A DNA stretch of 64,000 nucleotides from NCBI GenBank assembly GCA_038527215.1, contig JBCBGC010000021.1, forward strand, positions 10,352-74,351, read 5' to 3'. Of this stretch, positions 34,788 through 43,065 are shown piece after piece (position 1 is the first letter of the stretch; each line of letters begins with the position of its first letter). The DNA is from JAWPMV01 sp038527215. GTDB taxonomy: Bacteria > Bacteroidota > Bacteroidia > J057. Made by a program: the position numbers and the translations under genes. The notes under the pieces were generated by a model that saw only the letters and a program-made list of their open reading frames with translations, was not told the origin of the DNA and made no database searches.

Positions 34788-35318
34788 CTACCATTTCCCC
34801 AATGACTTGGTGAATACATCCTGGGTAACCTGCTCCAGGATTTCGTTGATTTTATCTTCCTCTATACTGGCAAAATCTTCCCGGGCATCGAAGTCCACAA
34901 ACTTGGTGAAGGTTTGTTCCCAGCTGTCGTCCTCGTCCTGATTGTTGAGGAAATTGATGCGAATGGCGATGGTCAGGCGGTTTTGGGAAGCCTCGGTACT
35001 CCCCGTAATGGCTACGGGTGCCACATTATAGCGCACTACACTTCCGCTCAATTCGATATCCGCTGCTCCATCCGTCAGGGTCAGGCGGCTTTGATTCAGG
35101 AAGCGTTCCTGTAATTGGTTGGTTACCTCCTGGGCCAGATAAGGTACCACAATGGGGGCTTCATTGGTAAACTGATCTACGAACAGAGTCTCCAGGTTGC
35201 TGTCTGTATTGGTCAATGTGCCCGTCCAGTTGAAGTTCACGGTAAAACAACCCGTAAGGAGGCAAGAGGCCAGAAAAAGGCCTAGGAGGCGGAGATATAA
35301 AGGATTATTTCTGACCAC
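34788..35318 (-). CDS. lptE: LptE-type LPS assembly lipoprotein
   Basis: A 176-residue protein with a lipoprotein signal ('LLGLFLASCLLTGCF'). The Bacteroidota LptE pattern is present ('TLFVDQFTNEAPIVVPYLAQ', 'LTDGAADIELSGSVVRYNVA'). LptE plugs the LptD barrel that inserts lipopolysaccharide in the outer membrane. It sits 3 nt after the sigma54-activator gene and downstream of miaB, an order known from other Bacteroidota. Confidence 0.88.
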   Translation of the reverse strand: MVRNNPLYLRLLGLFLASCLLTGCFTVNFNWTGTLTNTDSNLETLFVDQFTNEAPIVVPYLAQEVTNQLQERFLNQSRLTLTDGAADIELSGSVVRYNVAPVAITGSTEASQNRLTIAIRINFLNNQDEDDSWEQTFTKFVDFDAREDFASIEEDKINEILEQVTQDVFTKSLGKW

Positions 35319-35321
35319 AGT

Positions 35322-36536
35322 TTACAGATCTATGTCGTAATTCTGGATTTTTCGGTAGAGGGTCCGCTCAGAGATTTCAAGTTCCTGGGCAGCCTTTTTT
35401 CGGTTGCGATTATGCTTTTTCAGGGCTTTGATAATCAACTCTTTTTCCTTTTTTTCCAGAGAAAGAGACTCTTCTAACAGAGGAGGCGTAGGGCGTAAAG
35501 GTTGTATAGGCTGCACAATTTCCGGCTCATGGACGGTAGGCTCAGGATTTTGAAAATGGGTCGTAGGAGGAGGCGTGTAGGCAGGTCGATCTACGGGGTC
35601 CATATCTCTGTTTTGCATCATGAGATAGAACATTTTTTTCAGATCAGACACTTCCCTAACCAACTTGAATAAGACATCCCGATCATCCTGTCCCAAGGGG
35701 TCGCCATTGGCAGGGGCATCCCCAGGCAAGCGAACGATGCTGGGTAGGTAACTCTCCTGAATGAGGAGGTTTTTCTGTAGGATGGTGGGCGTAATGAGGT
35801 CTCCTTTGACCAGCACGGTCAGCTTCTGCACCAGATTTCGCAGTTCCCGTACATTTCCAGGCCAGCGATACTGATAGAGCAGTTCAATGGCGTCTGAGGC
35901 CAGCACAATAGGGTCTCTTTTGTACTGCTCCGCAAATTCCAGGGCGAAGTAGTTGAACAATAACTCTATGTCTTCTGCCCTTTCCCGCAAGGGCGGCATC
36001 ACAATCGAAACCGTATTCAATCGGAAGTATAAATCCTGGCGAAACTTCCCTTCCCGAATCATATCTACCAGGTTGCGGTTGGTAGCGGCAATCACCCGCA
36101 CGTCCGCTTTGCGGACTTTAGAAGAGCCTACCCGAAGGTATTCTCCATTTTCCAGTAGCCTTAACAGACGCGCCTGGGTAGCCATGGGCATTTCGCCAAT
36201 TTCATCCAGAAAAATCGTCCCGTTCTCTACCTCCTCAAAGTGGCCCTTACGGGTATCATAAGCAGAGGTAAAGGCGCCTTTTTCATGCCCAAATAATTCA
36301 GAATCAAGGGTTCCCTCGGGAATGGCCCCGGTATTGATGGGCAGGAATGATTTATGCTTCCGCTTGCTGAACTGGTGCATGATGCGCGGGATCACATCTT
36401 TTCCCGTTCCGTTTTCCCCATAGACCAACACCGACACATCGGTAGGCGCCACGCGCATAGCGATTTCTACTGCGGTATTGATTTCCCGACAGTTTCCGAT
36501 GATGCCGTAACGTTGCTTTACTTGTTGGATGGTCAT
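35322..36536 (-). CDS. Sigma54-dependent transcriptional activator (AAA+ and Fis domains, no receiver)
   Basis: A 404-residue protein. The AAA+ domain covers about 12-245: Walker A 'GENGTGKD', Walker B 'GTIFLDEIGEM', and an L1 loop that reads GAFTSA instead of the usual GAFTGA (36261-36278). A Pro-rich linker follows, and the C-terminus is a Fis-type HTH ('LEISERTLYRKIQNYDIDL'). With no receiver, it is probably set by expression level or protein partners. Co-transcribed with lptE downstream and probably miaB upstream. Confidence 0.9.
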   Translation of the reverse strand: MTIQQVKQRYGIIGNCREINTAVEIAMRVAPTDVSVLVYGENGTGKDVIPRIMHQFSKRKHKSFLPINTGAIPEGTLDSELFGHEKGAFTSAYDTRKGHFEEVENGTIFLDEIGEMPMATQARLLRLLENGEYLRVGSSKVRKADVRVIAATNRNLVDMIREGKFRQDLYFRLNTVSIVMPPLRERAEDIELLFNYFALEFAEQYKRDPIVLASDAIELLYQYRWPGNVRELRNLVQKLTVLVKGDLITPTILQKNLLIQESYLPSIVRLPGDAPANGDPLGQDDRDVLFKLVREVSDLKKMFYLMMQNRDMDPVDRPAYTPPPTTHFQNPEPTVHEPEIVQPIQPLRPTPPLLEESLSLEKKEKELIIKALKKHNRNRKKAAQELEISERTLYRKIQNYDIDL

Positions 36537-36599
36537 ATGGTGAGCTGAATATTTGGGTAAAGGAGGTTATTTTTTTCTGATCTGAATTTATTTTTAACT

Positions 36600-36640
36600 G
36601 ATACTATCTATTCTCTACTCTCTATTCTCTATTCTCTTCT
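36600..36640. repeat. Short tandem repeat over the 3' end of miaB
   Basis: Imperfect repeats of the unit TATTCTC/TACTCTC run across the miaB stop codon. The last residues ENRE are encoded inside the repeat, so slippage would change only the C-terminal tail. Confidence 0.6.
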
Positions 36641-38124
36641 ACAATCTCTCCAATCAGGGTGGCGCTGGTCGCTTCATTTACCCGCACCTGTACATAATCT
36701 CCTGGTTTCAGGCCTTCTTGCTTGGGAAAGACCAGCATTTTGTTCTGATCGTTTCGCCCGCAGAAATCTGCATCGGACTTCCGGGAATCACCTTCAATCA
36801 GGACTTTAAACGTTTTTCCTATATCCAGGAAATTACTCTCCCGGCTGATGCGATTCTGCAAGCTGATCACTTCTGACAAGCGGCGCTTTTTCTCTTTTTC
36901 CTCCACATCATCCTCAAAACGCTTTGCCGCCGGTGTGCCGGGACGCTCGCTATAAGCAAACATATAGGCATGGGTATAGCGAGAATAGCCAACGATATCC
37001 ATGGTCCGCTGATGATCTTCATCGGTCTCAGTACAAAAACCAGTGATGATATCGGAGCTAATGGCACAATCCGGAATGATTTCGCGAATGCGATCTACTT
37101 TTTGTTTGTACCAATCATAAGTATAGCCCCGGTTCATCATATCCAGGATGCGATCGCTGCCTGATTGCACGGGCAGATGAATGTAGTTACAGACGTTCTC
37201 ATACTTCGCCATGGTATGCAGCACATCGTCGGTGATGTCTTTGGGATGGGAAGTAGAAAAACGAATGCGCATATCTGGATGGACCTTGGCCACTTTCTCC
37301 AGGAGTTGTGCAAAATTGAAGGTTTCTACCTCTGTGCCTTTGCGCTCTGCCTTTTCAATCTGGGCTTTGCCTTTGAGGCTGCTATCTGGCGACCATTTGT
37401 AGGAATCTACATTTTGTCCCAGGAGCGTCACCTCGCGGTAGCCAGCTTCATACAAATCCTTCACCTCCTGCTCGATGGAATAAGGATCACGGCTTCTTTC
37501 TCTACCTCGGGTAAATGGCACTACACAGAAGGTGCACATGTTGTCGCAGCCCCGCATGATGGTTACAAAAGCAGAAACGCCATTGGTATTGAGGCGGACC
37601 GGGGAAATATTGGCGTAGGTTTCTTCCCGGGAGAGCAGCACGTTCACCGCTTTTTGTCCGCCTTCTACTTCTCCCAACAGAGCCGGCAGATCGCGATATG
37701 CATCCGGACCGACTACCAGATCAACCAGTTTTTCTTTTTCGATGAGCTTTTCCTTCAGCCGCTCTGCCATACAGCCCAGCACCCCTACCATCAGGTGAGG
37801 TTTCTCGGCTTTTTTCTTCCGGAAATTCTGGAGCCGCTGCCATACCTTAGACTCGGCGTTTTCGCGGATCGAACAGGTATTGATGAACACCACGTCCGCC
37901 TCGTCGGCATTGGAGGTGAATCCATAGGACATATCCGTCAACACCGAGGCTACAATCTCCGTGTCAGAAAAGTTCATCTGACACCCATAGGTCTCGATAT
38001 AGGCCAGTCGCTGCCCCTCAGGAGCCAGGGTTTCCGCCTGATAGGCAGCTCCCTGCTGCGTTTCATCAATGGTCCGGGACAAGGCCTCCGGCTGAAATGT
38101 TTTTTGGGTAATCTTATCCCTCAT
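36622..38124 (-). CDS. miaB: MiaB, tRNA-2-methylthio-N6-dimethylallyladenosine synthase
   Basis: A 500-residue protein with the UPF0004 domain ('YIETYGCQMNFSDTEIVASV'), radical-SAM motif 'CDNMCTFCVVPFTRGRERSR', and a C-terminal TRAM domain ('GLKPGDYVQVRVNEATSATL'). It methylthiolates i6A37 of tRNA. It is a different paralogue from RimO at 56210. The N-terminal ~40 residues precede the domain. A -7 box at 38163-38170 precedes the gene. Confidence 0.95.
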   Translation of the reverse strand: MRDKITQKTFQPEALSRTIDETQQGAAYQAETLAPEGQRLAYIETYGCQMNFSDTEIVASVLTDMSYGFTSNADEADVVFINTCSIRENAESKVWQRLQNFRKKKAEKPHLMVGVLGCMAERLKEKLIEKEKLVDLVVGPDAYRDLPALLGEVEGGQKAVNVLLSREETYANISPVRLNTNGVSAFVTIMRGCDNMCTFCVVPFTRGRERSRDPYSIEQEVKDLYEAGYREVTLLGQNVDSYKWSPDSSLKGKAQIEKAERKGTEVETFNFAQLLEKVAKVHPDMRIRFSTSHPKDITDDVLHTMAKYENVCNYIHLPVQSGSDRILDMMNRGYTYDWYKQKVDRIREIIPDCAISSDIITGFCTETDEDHQRTMDIVGYSRYTHAYMFAYSERPGTPAAKRFEDDVEEKEKKRRLSEVISLQNRISRESNFLDIGKTFKVLIEGDSRKSDADFCGRNDQNKMLVFPKQEGLKPGDYVQVRVNEATSATLIGEIVEENRE

Positions 38125-38162
38125 ATATCACACACTAATCGACGTCTGCTGATTTGAGCCAG

Positions 38163-38170
38163 CAAATATA
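38163..38170 (-). promoter_or_regulatory. -7 promoter box (TATATTTG) of miaB
   Basis: TATATTTG on the minus strand, 38 nt before the miaB ATG. The surrounding TTTCGTATATTTGC is identical to that of the ftsY box at 59339-59346, which supports both. Confidence 0.65.
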
Positions 38171-38473
38171 CGAAAATAGCTGGGAGGATATGACATTTTG
38201 TCAGCTTTTTCGGGGATGACACGGAGGATGGGTTTTGCGTGACAGCTTCTATTCCCCTCTGCTACCCGGTTTCCCTCTCTCCCATGAAAGGAGCGCCTAA
38301 TTTCTTCTGCAAATGGTTTGATCTTTTACGAAAAAAAATTATTTTGTAAAAAGGAAATTAAGGCAAAACGAAATATACATCTCATCACGCTCCATGAGCA
38401 AGGCTTCTGCCTCACATCTGCTGAGGATAACATGCCGATCTAGCTTTGTTTTGTCGAGTTTTCTATACGTGCA

Positions 38474-38489
38474 TCCCTAGATTTGAGTA
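38474..38489 (+). promoter_or_regulatory. Putative NarL/LuxR-type operator, 7-2-7 dyad, upstream of the caspase gene
   Basis: TCCCTAG-AT-TTGAGTA. Read on the other strand it is TACTCAA-AT-CTAGGGA, and 14 of 16 bases match the site at 42944-42959. Including flanks, 15 consecutive bases (38479-38493) are exactly shared. NarL-type regulators bind heptamers near TACYYMT in a 7-2-7 inverted arrangement, and this fits. It lies about 65 nt before the expected transcription start. Confidence 0.6.
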
Positions 38490-38535
38490 TTTCAAATTAC
38501 CCTTGAAAGATGATTTTTCGGGTGAGGGAGTCATA

Positions 38536-38543
38536 TAGTTTTG
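38536..38543 (+). promoter_or_regulatory. -7 promoter box (TAGTTTTG) of the caspase gene
   Basis: TAGTTTTG fits TAnnTTTG and lies 20 nt before the ATG at 38564. A ribosome-binding-like AAGGA stands 4 nt before that ATG, which is unusual in Bacteroidota. No perfect -33 TTTG is present, consistent with activator dependence. Confidence 0.5.
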
Positions 38544-38563
38544 GGACATAGACCTAAGGAATT

Positions 38564-39382
38564 ATGGAAAAAGGATATTCACTCCACATAGGAGTCAATC
38601 AACTGGACCTGGGAAACTATAAAGGTTCGGGCGATCTACTGGATTTGCCTGTCTGTGAAGCAGATGCAAAAGCGATGGCGAGCATTGCTTTTGATCTTAA
38701 CTATCAGGAAACACGGGTTCTTTTGACAAAAAGTGCCACCAAGTCCAAGATCAAGCGCATCCTGAAAAGATATTCAAAAGAATTGAAGGCTGGTGATGCA
38801 CTCTTACTGACTTTCTCAGGCCATGGCGGAAAAGCCACCTTTAGAGATAACTTTTACAGAACTCAAATAGATGAGGATCCTGATAAAGCACCCGATGAAG
38901 AGCCAGATAAAGAAAAGGAATACTGGTGCTTGTATGATGGGATTTTGAAAGACACCAGCCTGGTAAAGTGGTTGTATAAGTTCAAAAAAGGAGTAAAGAT
39001 CACCATTGTGGCAGATTGTTGCTTTAGCGCAGGCCTGATCCCCAACTTTAAAATGAACCAACAAAGAGACCTTCCTTATATCGGTGATCAAGTGGAACAA
39101 TTTCTCCCAGGACTCAAGGCGCATATGTATTTGATGTGTGCCAGCCGGGAATCGGAATATGCGGCTATCAAAAACACCGCAGCGGGATACAGCATCTTTA
39201 CTGAGCAATTGCTTGAGGTGTGGGCGTCAGGAGGATATGAGGACAGTTGCGAGAATTTTATCAAAGACATTCGACGGAAAATGCCACCGAATCAAAGTCC
39301 CCAGTTCTTCAAGTCCAAGGAAGCCCCTGCCTCTCCCCCCTTCAAACTGAACAAAAATGGAGGGACGAGCCCAACTACCTGA
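38564..39382 (+). CDS. Caspase-family (peptidase C14-like) protein
   Basis: A 272-residue caspase/metacaspase-fold protease. Catalytic His87 is in 'LTFSGHGGK' and the nucleophile is Cys153 in 'VADCCFSAG', after 'KITI' as in the beta4 strand of the family. The N-terminal 'YSLHIGVNQ' is the beta1 strand. An acidic insert (about 103-120, DEDPDKAPDEEPDKEKE) lies between the two catalytic blocks. There is no effector or sensor domain fused to it, so the partner must be in trans. It is followed by a 122-aa gene and then a histidine kinase/response regulator pair. Confidence 0.88.
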   Translation: MEKGYSLHIGVNQLDLGNYKGSGDLLDLPVCEADAKAMASIAFDLNYQETRVLLTKSATKSKIKRILKRYSKELKAGDALLLTFSGHGGKATFRDNFYRTQIDEDPDKAPDEEPDKEKEYWCLYDGILKDTSLVKWLYKFKKGVKITIVADCCFSAGLIPNFKMNQQRDLPYIGDQVEQFLPGLKAHMYLMCASRESEYAAIKNTAAGYSIFTEQLLEVWASGGYEDSCENFIKDIRRKMPPNQSPQFFKSKEAPASPPFKLNKNGGTSPTT

Positions 39383-39428
39383 CCATGAAACACTAGCATG
39401 AAAACGCACTATACAGCATTATTCCAAG

Positions 39429-39502
39429 ATAAGGGCATTTCGCCTCCGACATAGCATTTGACCTTTACTTACAGACATTAGGTTGGAGGTGTTTGCCCTT
39501 AT
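39429..39502 (+). terminator. Long stem-loop with T-rich tail after the caspase gene
   Basis: ATAAGGGCA (39429-39437) pairs with TGCCCTTAT (39494-39502), with inner CCTCC/GGAGG pairing. TTTTTCTCTTT follows. It could be an attenuating terminator between the caspase gene and the 122-aa gene, or a structured leader of the latter. Confidence 0.5.
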
Positions 39503-39535
39503 TTTTCTCTTTACCTTTCTAACATTCAACTAAAC

Positions 39536-39904
39536 ATGAAATCCTTAATCCCTGATCTTACCATTATCAAGTTTATCCAAGAAGGAGGTAATGATGAAGT
39601 TTTTGTCCACTCATCGACCACATTTTATAATACGCAATTTCACGCATCTCCCGGGAGTACGATCACCCTGCTCTCCCTCGAAAATGGATTAGCAGATATA
39701 GACGTGTACGTTACCAGAGATGAGGACACTCCTGCACTTCCCCTCCGGACAGACGTCAACCATGTCATCACCCTTAACACCCTTGCGAATTTGGAAGAAG
39801 TAACCGAAGTGAAGGTCAATGTTAAGGAGGGCCCTACTACCTATGGGAGTAATGTCATCAAAACCAAAGACAGCGAAACGATAGTTAAGCCCTTTCCGGC
39901 ATAA
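39536..39904 (+). CDS. Hypothetical 122-residue protein
   Basis: A small protein, probably all-beta, without a signal peptide or membrane segment. It starts 'MKSLIPDLTIIKFIQEGGND' and ends 'SETIVKPFPA'. I recognise no family. It lies 153 nt after the caspase gene, which has a stem-loop in between, and has its own strong terminator. Position alone suggests it could be a substrate, inhibitor or adaptor of the protease (inference only). Confidence 0.6.
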   Translation: MKSLIPDLTIIKFIQEGGNDEVFVHSSTTFYNTQFHASPGSTITLLSLENGLADIDVYVTRDEDTPALPLRTDVNHVITLNTLANLEEVTEVKVNVKEGPTTYGSNVIKTKDSETIVKPFPA

Positions 39905-39910
39905 TATTCC

Positions 39911-39947
39911 TTCCCCATCCTCGCTTTCAAGGATGGGGAAACTTTTT
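39911..39947 (+). terminator. Intrinsic terminator after the 122-aa gene
   Basis: Perfect 10-base arms (39911-39920 and 39931-39940) around a 10-nt loop, followed by ACTTTTT. It separates the caspase unit from the histidine-kinase unit. Confidence 0.85.
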
Positions 39948-40006
39948 GTCTAGGTGTTGTTTCCCCGTATTTTCATGCTAAAGGACCATGTAAACCATAG
40001 ACCTTT

Positions 40007-42274
40007 ATGAAAAACACACTTATTCTTTTAGGGTACGTTTTATTTCACTTATCCTCCTCATTTTTATGGGGTCAGCAAAATGATGAATCCTTAGCGGAGA
40101 TAGCTGTTCAAAAAGACATCATCCGCGCTGCCGAAAATCCTGAGTCTGTCATCGATGCCTACAACGAACTATCCTGGATATTTTTCACGATTCCATTACC
40201 CGATAGCGCCATTGCCATGGCTACTGTAGCCAGATCCTTAGCCAGCGAAATTGAATATACCAAAGGACTAGGCGATGCAAATATGCGGCTAGGCGCTGTA
40301 AATTATTCTCTGGGTAAGTATCTCCAATCCATTCCTTTTTACAAAAGAGCTCTCGATTACCGGACCCTCATTCCAGATAGTGTAGGCATGGCCGGCGCTT
40401 TGCACAACCTGGGGGTCCAATACAAGAATCTCGGACATTTTGAACTAGCGGCTACGTATTTTGAAAAAGGCTTGGCGCTAGCGGAAGCGAAAGACAATCA
40501 GGATGTCATGGTGGATTTGTGTAACAGTATCGGCATTCTGAAAAAAAATCTTGGGCAAACCAGTCAAGCCCTTTTGTATTTCGAACGGGCCTTGCGCTTG
40601 GAAGAAAGATTGACAGGAAAGCGCAAACCCAATATTTATATAAATATTGGTAACCTCCATGAACAGACTGACAACTACCCATTAGCGATCGAAAGCTACC
40701 AGACCGCTTTGCGATTATCGGAGGAAATGGATCGCTCAGAAACCAGACAGACAGCCTGGTATAACTTGGGAGTTTGCTACTTTAAAATGGGCCGGATGCA
40801 AGAGGCCAAAAATTTCTTAAAGAAAGGCCTGGAAAACCCAAGCGAAGCGGAAGAAGCTCCCCCAATCCCAGATCAAGACGGGCTTTACCGAAACATCTTG
40901 GGAGACCTTTATTTAGAGGAGAAAAGATATGATTCTGCCCGATTTTTCTTTGCCCAATACTTGGAGCAATCCGAAGAAAAACAGAAAGTTGATGGCATCG
41001 CTGAAAGCTATTATAAACTAGGCCTGTTGGAAGTAAGGCAAGAACATCCGCAAGCGGCACTAACCTATGGAAAACTAAGTTTGAAAAACGCCGAAGCAAT
41101 CCAAGTACCTGGATTAATTGTAGAGGCAAATAATCTTCTGGCTCAGATCTATGCAGAATTGGGTTCATTTGAACAAGCTCTGGCCCATCAACAAGCCATC
41201 CAACAACTCCAGGATTCCTTGTCTAAGCTGAAGATAAATGGATTGGTAGAGCTCAACCAATTTGAAATTCAGGATCGAGAAAAGTTTACTGCAGAAAAAT
41301 CAGCCGCCAAACTCGCCGCTACCCAAGCTTCCTGGTTACAGAAATTTCTCTTTCTAGCGATCCTTACCTTTATGGCTTTAACCATCCTGGTCTACCGAAA
41401 TAACCTCATTGCGCGCAAGGCGCATGACGCTGATCGGAAATCTCTTGAGGCTGAGTCCGCACGATACGCTGCTGAAGCTGCCAAACTAGAGGCCGATCAA
41501 AAATCCACCCAGGCCATTGCCAAAAAGGAAATGGCTGAAAAGGAAGCCAGCCTGGCCAAAGCCCGGGCCAAACAAAGTCAACTCCGCATAGACGATATGC
41601 TCAAAGGCCAGGAATTGGACCGGCTTTATACCAAAATCGAAGCCCAGGAAAGGGAACGAAAACGCATAGCCAAAGAATTACATGATGGACTCGGCGCCAC
41701 GCTAGCCACCGTGCAGATGTTTTTAGAATCCATAGATTTTAGCAAAAACCCCCTGCAGGTGGAGCAAAGTAGACAATACGACAAGGCTAACCACTTGCTG
41801 ACGGAGGCCTGCCAGGATGTACGGACCATCTCCCGGGATATGTATAACAACTATCTCATGAAATTTGGGTTGGTAGCAGCCATCCAGAATCACATTACCA
41901 AGATCAATCAGACGAATAAAGTAGTCATTCATTTTTACGACCATGGGATCTCAGATCGGCTGACCGACAAACTGGAGGTAAATGCCTTTCGGATTGTTCA
42001 AGAACTCCTCAGCAATGCCCTCAAGCATGCCGAGGCGCAAGAAATTACGGTTACCCTAACCCTGAATGGAAACAACCTGAATATCATGGTGGAAGATGAC
42101 GGGATTGGGTTTGATTCTAAGAAAGCATTCCAGATCGGAGATGGCATGGGGCTCAACAACATTAAAGCGCGCCTTCAGGAACTGGGAGGAAGCCTCGATA
42201 TCGACTCTGGAAAAGGAAACGGCACTACTTTTAATCTTGACATCCCTCTCAAACCTAGCACACCCTTATCATGA
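40007..42274 (+). CDS. TPR-containing sensor histidine kinase (HisKA_3 / NarX-type)
   Basis: A 755-residue protein. A signal peptide (1-23) is followed by about seven tetratricopeptide repeats to about 400 ('GALHNLGVQYKNLGHFELAA', 'NIYINIGNLHEQTDNYPLAI'), facing the periplasm. One membrane helix lies at about 445-463, then a charged coiled coil (about 465-545). The HisKA_3 phospho-acceptor is His559 ('RIAKELHDGLGATLA'), and the HATPase domain has 'VQELLSNALKHAEAQ' and 'VEDDGIGFDSKK'. Its stop overlaps the response-regulator start (ATGA). The signal is unknown. Confidence 0.93.
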   Translation: MKNTLILLGYVLFHLSSSFLWGQQNDESLAEIAVQKDIIRAAENPESVIDAYNELSWIFFTIPLPDSAIAMATVARSLASEIEYTKGLGDANMRLGAVNYSLGKYLQSIPFYKRALDYRTLIPDSVGMAGALHNLGVQYKNLGHFELAATYFEKGLALAEAKDNQDVMVDLCNSIGILKKNLGQTSQALLYFERALRLEERLTGKRKPNIYINIGNLHEQTDNYPLAIESYQTALRLSEEMDRSETRQTAWYNLGVCYFKMGRMQEAKNFLKKGLENPSEAEEAPPIPDQDGLYRNILGDLYLEEKRYDSARFFFAQYLEQSEEKQKVDGIAESYYKLGLLEVRQEHPQAALTYGKLSLKNAEAIQVPGLIVEANNLLAQIYAELGSFEQALAHQQAIQQLQDSLSKLKINGLVELNQFEIQDREKFTAEKSAAKLAATQASWLQKFLFLAILTFMALTILVYRNNLIARKAHDADRKSLEAESARYAAEAAKLEADQKSTQAIAKKEMAEKEASLAKARAKQSQLRIDDMLKGQELDRLYTKIEAQERERKRIAKELHDGLGATLATVQMFLESIDFSKNPLQVEQSRQYDKANHLLTEACQDVRTISRDMYNNYLMKFGLVAAIQNHITKINQTNKVVIHFYDHGISDRLTDKLEVNAFRIVQELLSNALKHAEAQEITVTLTLNGNNLNIMVEDDGIGFDSKKAFQIGDGMGLNNIKARLQELGGSLDIDSGKGNGTTFNLDIPLKPSTPLS

Positions 42275-42906
42275 ATCAACCCATTCGTATCATCATCGCC
42301 GATGACCAGGATATCATCAACGAAGGCTTAAAAACTATCCTCGAAAACGAAGCAAGCATTCAGATCAAAGCCATAGCTAAAGATGGACTAGAAGTCATCA
42401 AACTCTTAAATAAATATCCTAACGAAATCGACGTAGCCGTGCTGGATATAGAAATGCCCAATATGAATGGCATTGAAACCGCTAAACATATCGCAGAAAA
42501 ATTCCCCCACGTCAAGGTACTTTTCCTTTCAAATTACGATGAATTGGAATTTGTCAAAAAGGTATTAGAGGCAGGAGGCAGCGGCTACCTCCTCAAGAAC
42601 ACAGGTCGCCAACGATTGGTAAATGCGATCCACAAAGTAGCCAAGGGAGAAGAGGAATTTGACCAAAAGATTGTGGAAAAAATCATGCACATCGCCCGAA
42701 ATCCTCAAAAAGACGAGATTAAAATTTCTAAAAGGGAACGGGAGATTTTGCATGAGATAGGGCTGGGAAAAACCTCCGCCGAAATCAGCGAATCCCTGCA
42801 TATTTCTGTCCATACCGTCGATACCCATCGCCGCAACCTCCTCAGCAAGCTTAACCTCAATAATTCTTACCAGTTGGTCAGATATGCCATAGAACATAAT
42901 ATCTAA
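42271..42906 (+). CDS. Response regulator, NarL/LuxR family
   Basis: A 211-residue protein. The receiver has acidic residues Asp11/Asp12 and phospho-acceptor Asp59 ('VAVLDIEMPNMNG'). The C-terminal LuxR-type HTH (about 148-205) has 'SKREREILHEIGLGKTSAEI' and 'HISVHTVDTHRRNLLSKLNL'. It is the cognate partner of the overlapping kinase gene. A 7-2-7 dyad of NarL type stands 37 nt after its stop and a second one before the caspase gene, so both are candidate targets. Confidence 0.93.
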   Translation: MNQPIRIIIADDQDIINEGLKTILENEASIQIKAIAKDGLEVIKLLNKYPNEIDVAVLDIEMPNMNGIETAKHIAEKFPHVKVLFLSNYDELEFVKKVLEAGGSGYLLKNTGRQRLVNAIHKVAKGEEEFDQKIVEKIMHIARNPQKDEIKISKREREILHEIGLGKTSAEISESLHISVHTVDTHRRNLLSKLNLNNSYQLVRYAIEHNI

Positions 42907-42943
42907 TGATCCAGCCGATTCCTACCCGAGCCTTTTTCAGAAA

Positions 42944-42959
42944 TACTCAAATCTGGGTA
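42944..42959 (+). promoter_or_regulatory. Putative NarL/LuxR-type operator, 7-2-7 dyad, upstream of the six-gene operon
   Basis: TACTCAA-AT-CTGGGTA: two inverted heptamers of the form TACYCA(A/G) with a 2-nt spacer. It matches the caspase-upstream site in 14 of 16 positions in inverted orientation. It lies 229 nt before the first gene of the operon and directly after the response-regulator gene. Confidence 0.6.
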
Positions 42960-42989
42960 GGGAAAAATCCTTAAATCAACGGATTCAGA

Positions 42990-43065
42990 CCAGGCCCATT
43001 TTCTTTTGTTTTGGAATAATTCCTAAACGGATGCTTTTCCTTAAGCAGGAGATGAATGGGCCTGG
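42990..43065. repeat. Inverted repeat in the leader region of the six-gene operon
   Basis: Perfect 11-base arms CCAGGCCCATT (42990-43000) and AATGGGCCTGG (43055-43065) with a 54-nt spacer that contains the palindrome GGAATAATTCC. It may be a regulatory site or an RNA structure. The remaining bases up to 43187 show no gene. Confidence 0.55.

Larger units (their letters stand above)
38125..38563. other. 439-nt AT-rich intergenic region between miaB and the caspase gene
   Basis: No gene is supported here. It contains the miaB promoter box (38163-38170), a TTTTAC...GTAAAA inverted repeat at about 38325-38352, a 16-bp dyad (38474-38489) and the likely caspase-gene promoter (38536-38543). Composition shifts from GC-balanced to AT-rich, marking the left edge of the accessory module. 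Confidence 0.7.

Noticed and set aside
37165..38157. 330-residue open frame antisense to miaB
   Set aside because: It lies fully opposite a clear MiaB gene, has no recognisable domain, and its composition is what the complementary strand of the miaB codons would give.
38281..38350. Small 21-residue frame beginning at the ATG near 38284
   Set aside because: No ribosome-binding context or conserved-looking content; chance frame in an AT-rich gap.
38479..42954. The 15-nt inverted copies as terminal repeats of a transposon
   Set aside because: No transposase or target duplication is visible; the extended sequence forms a 7-2-7 dyad and sits at expected operator positions, so regulatory sites explain it better.
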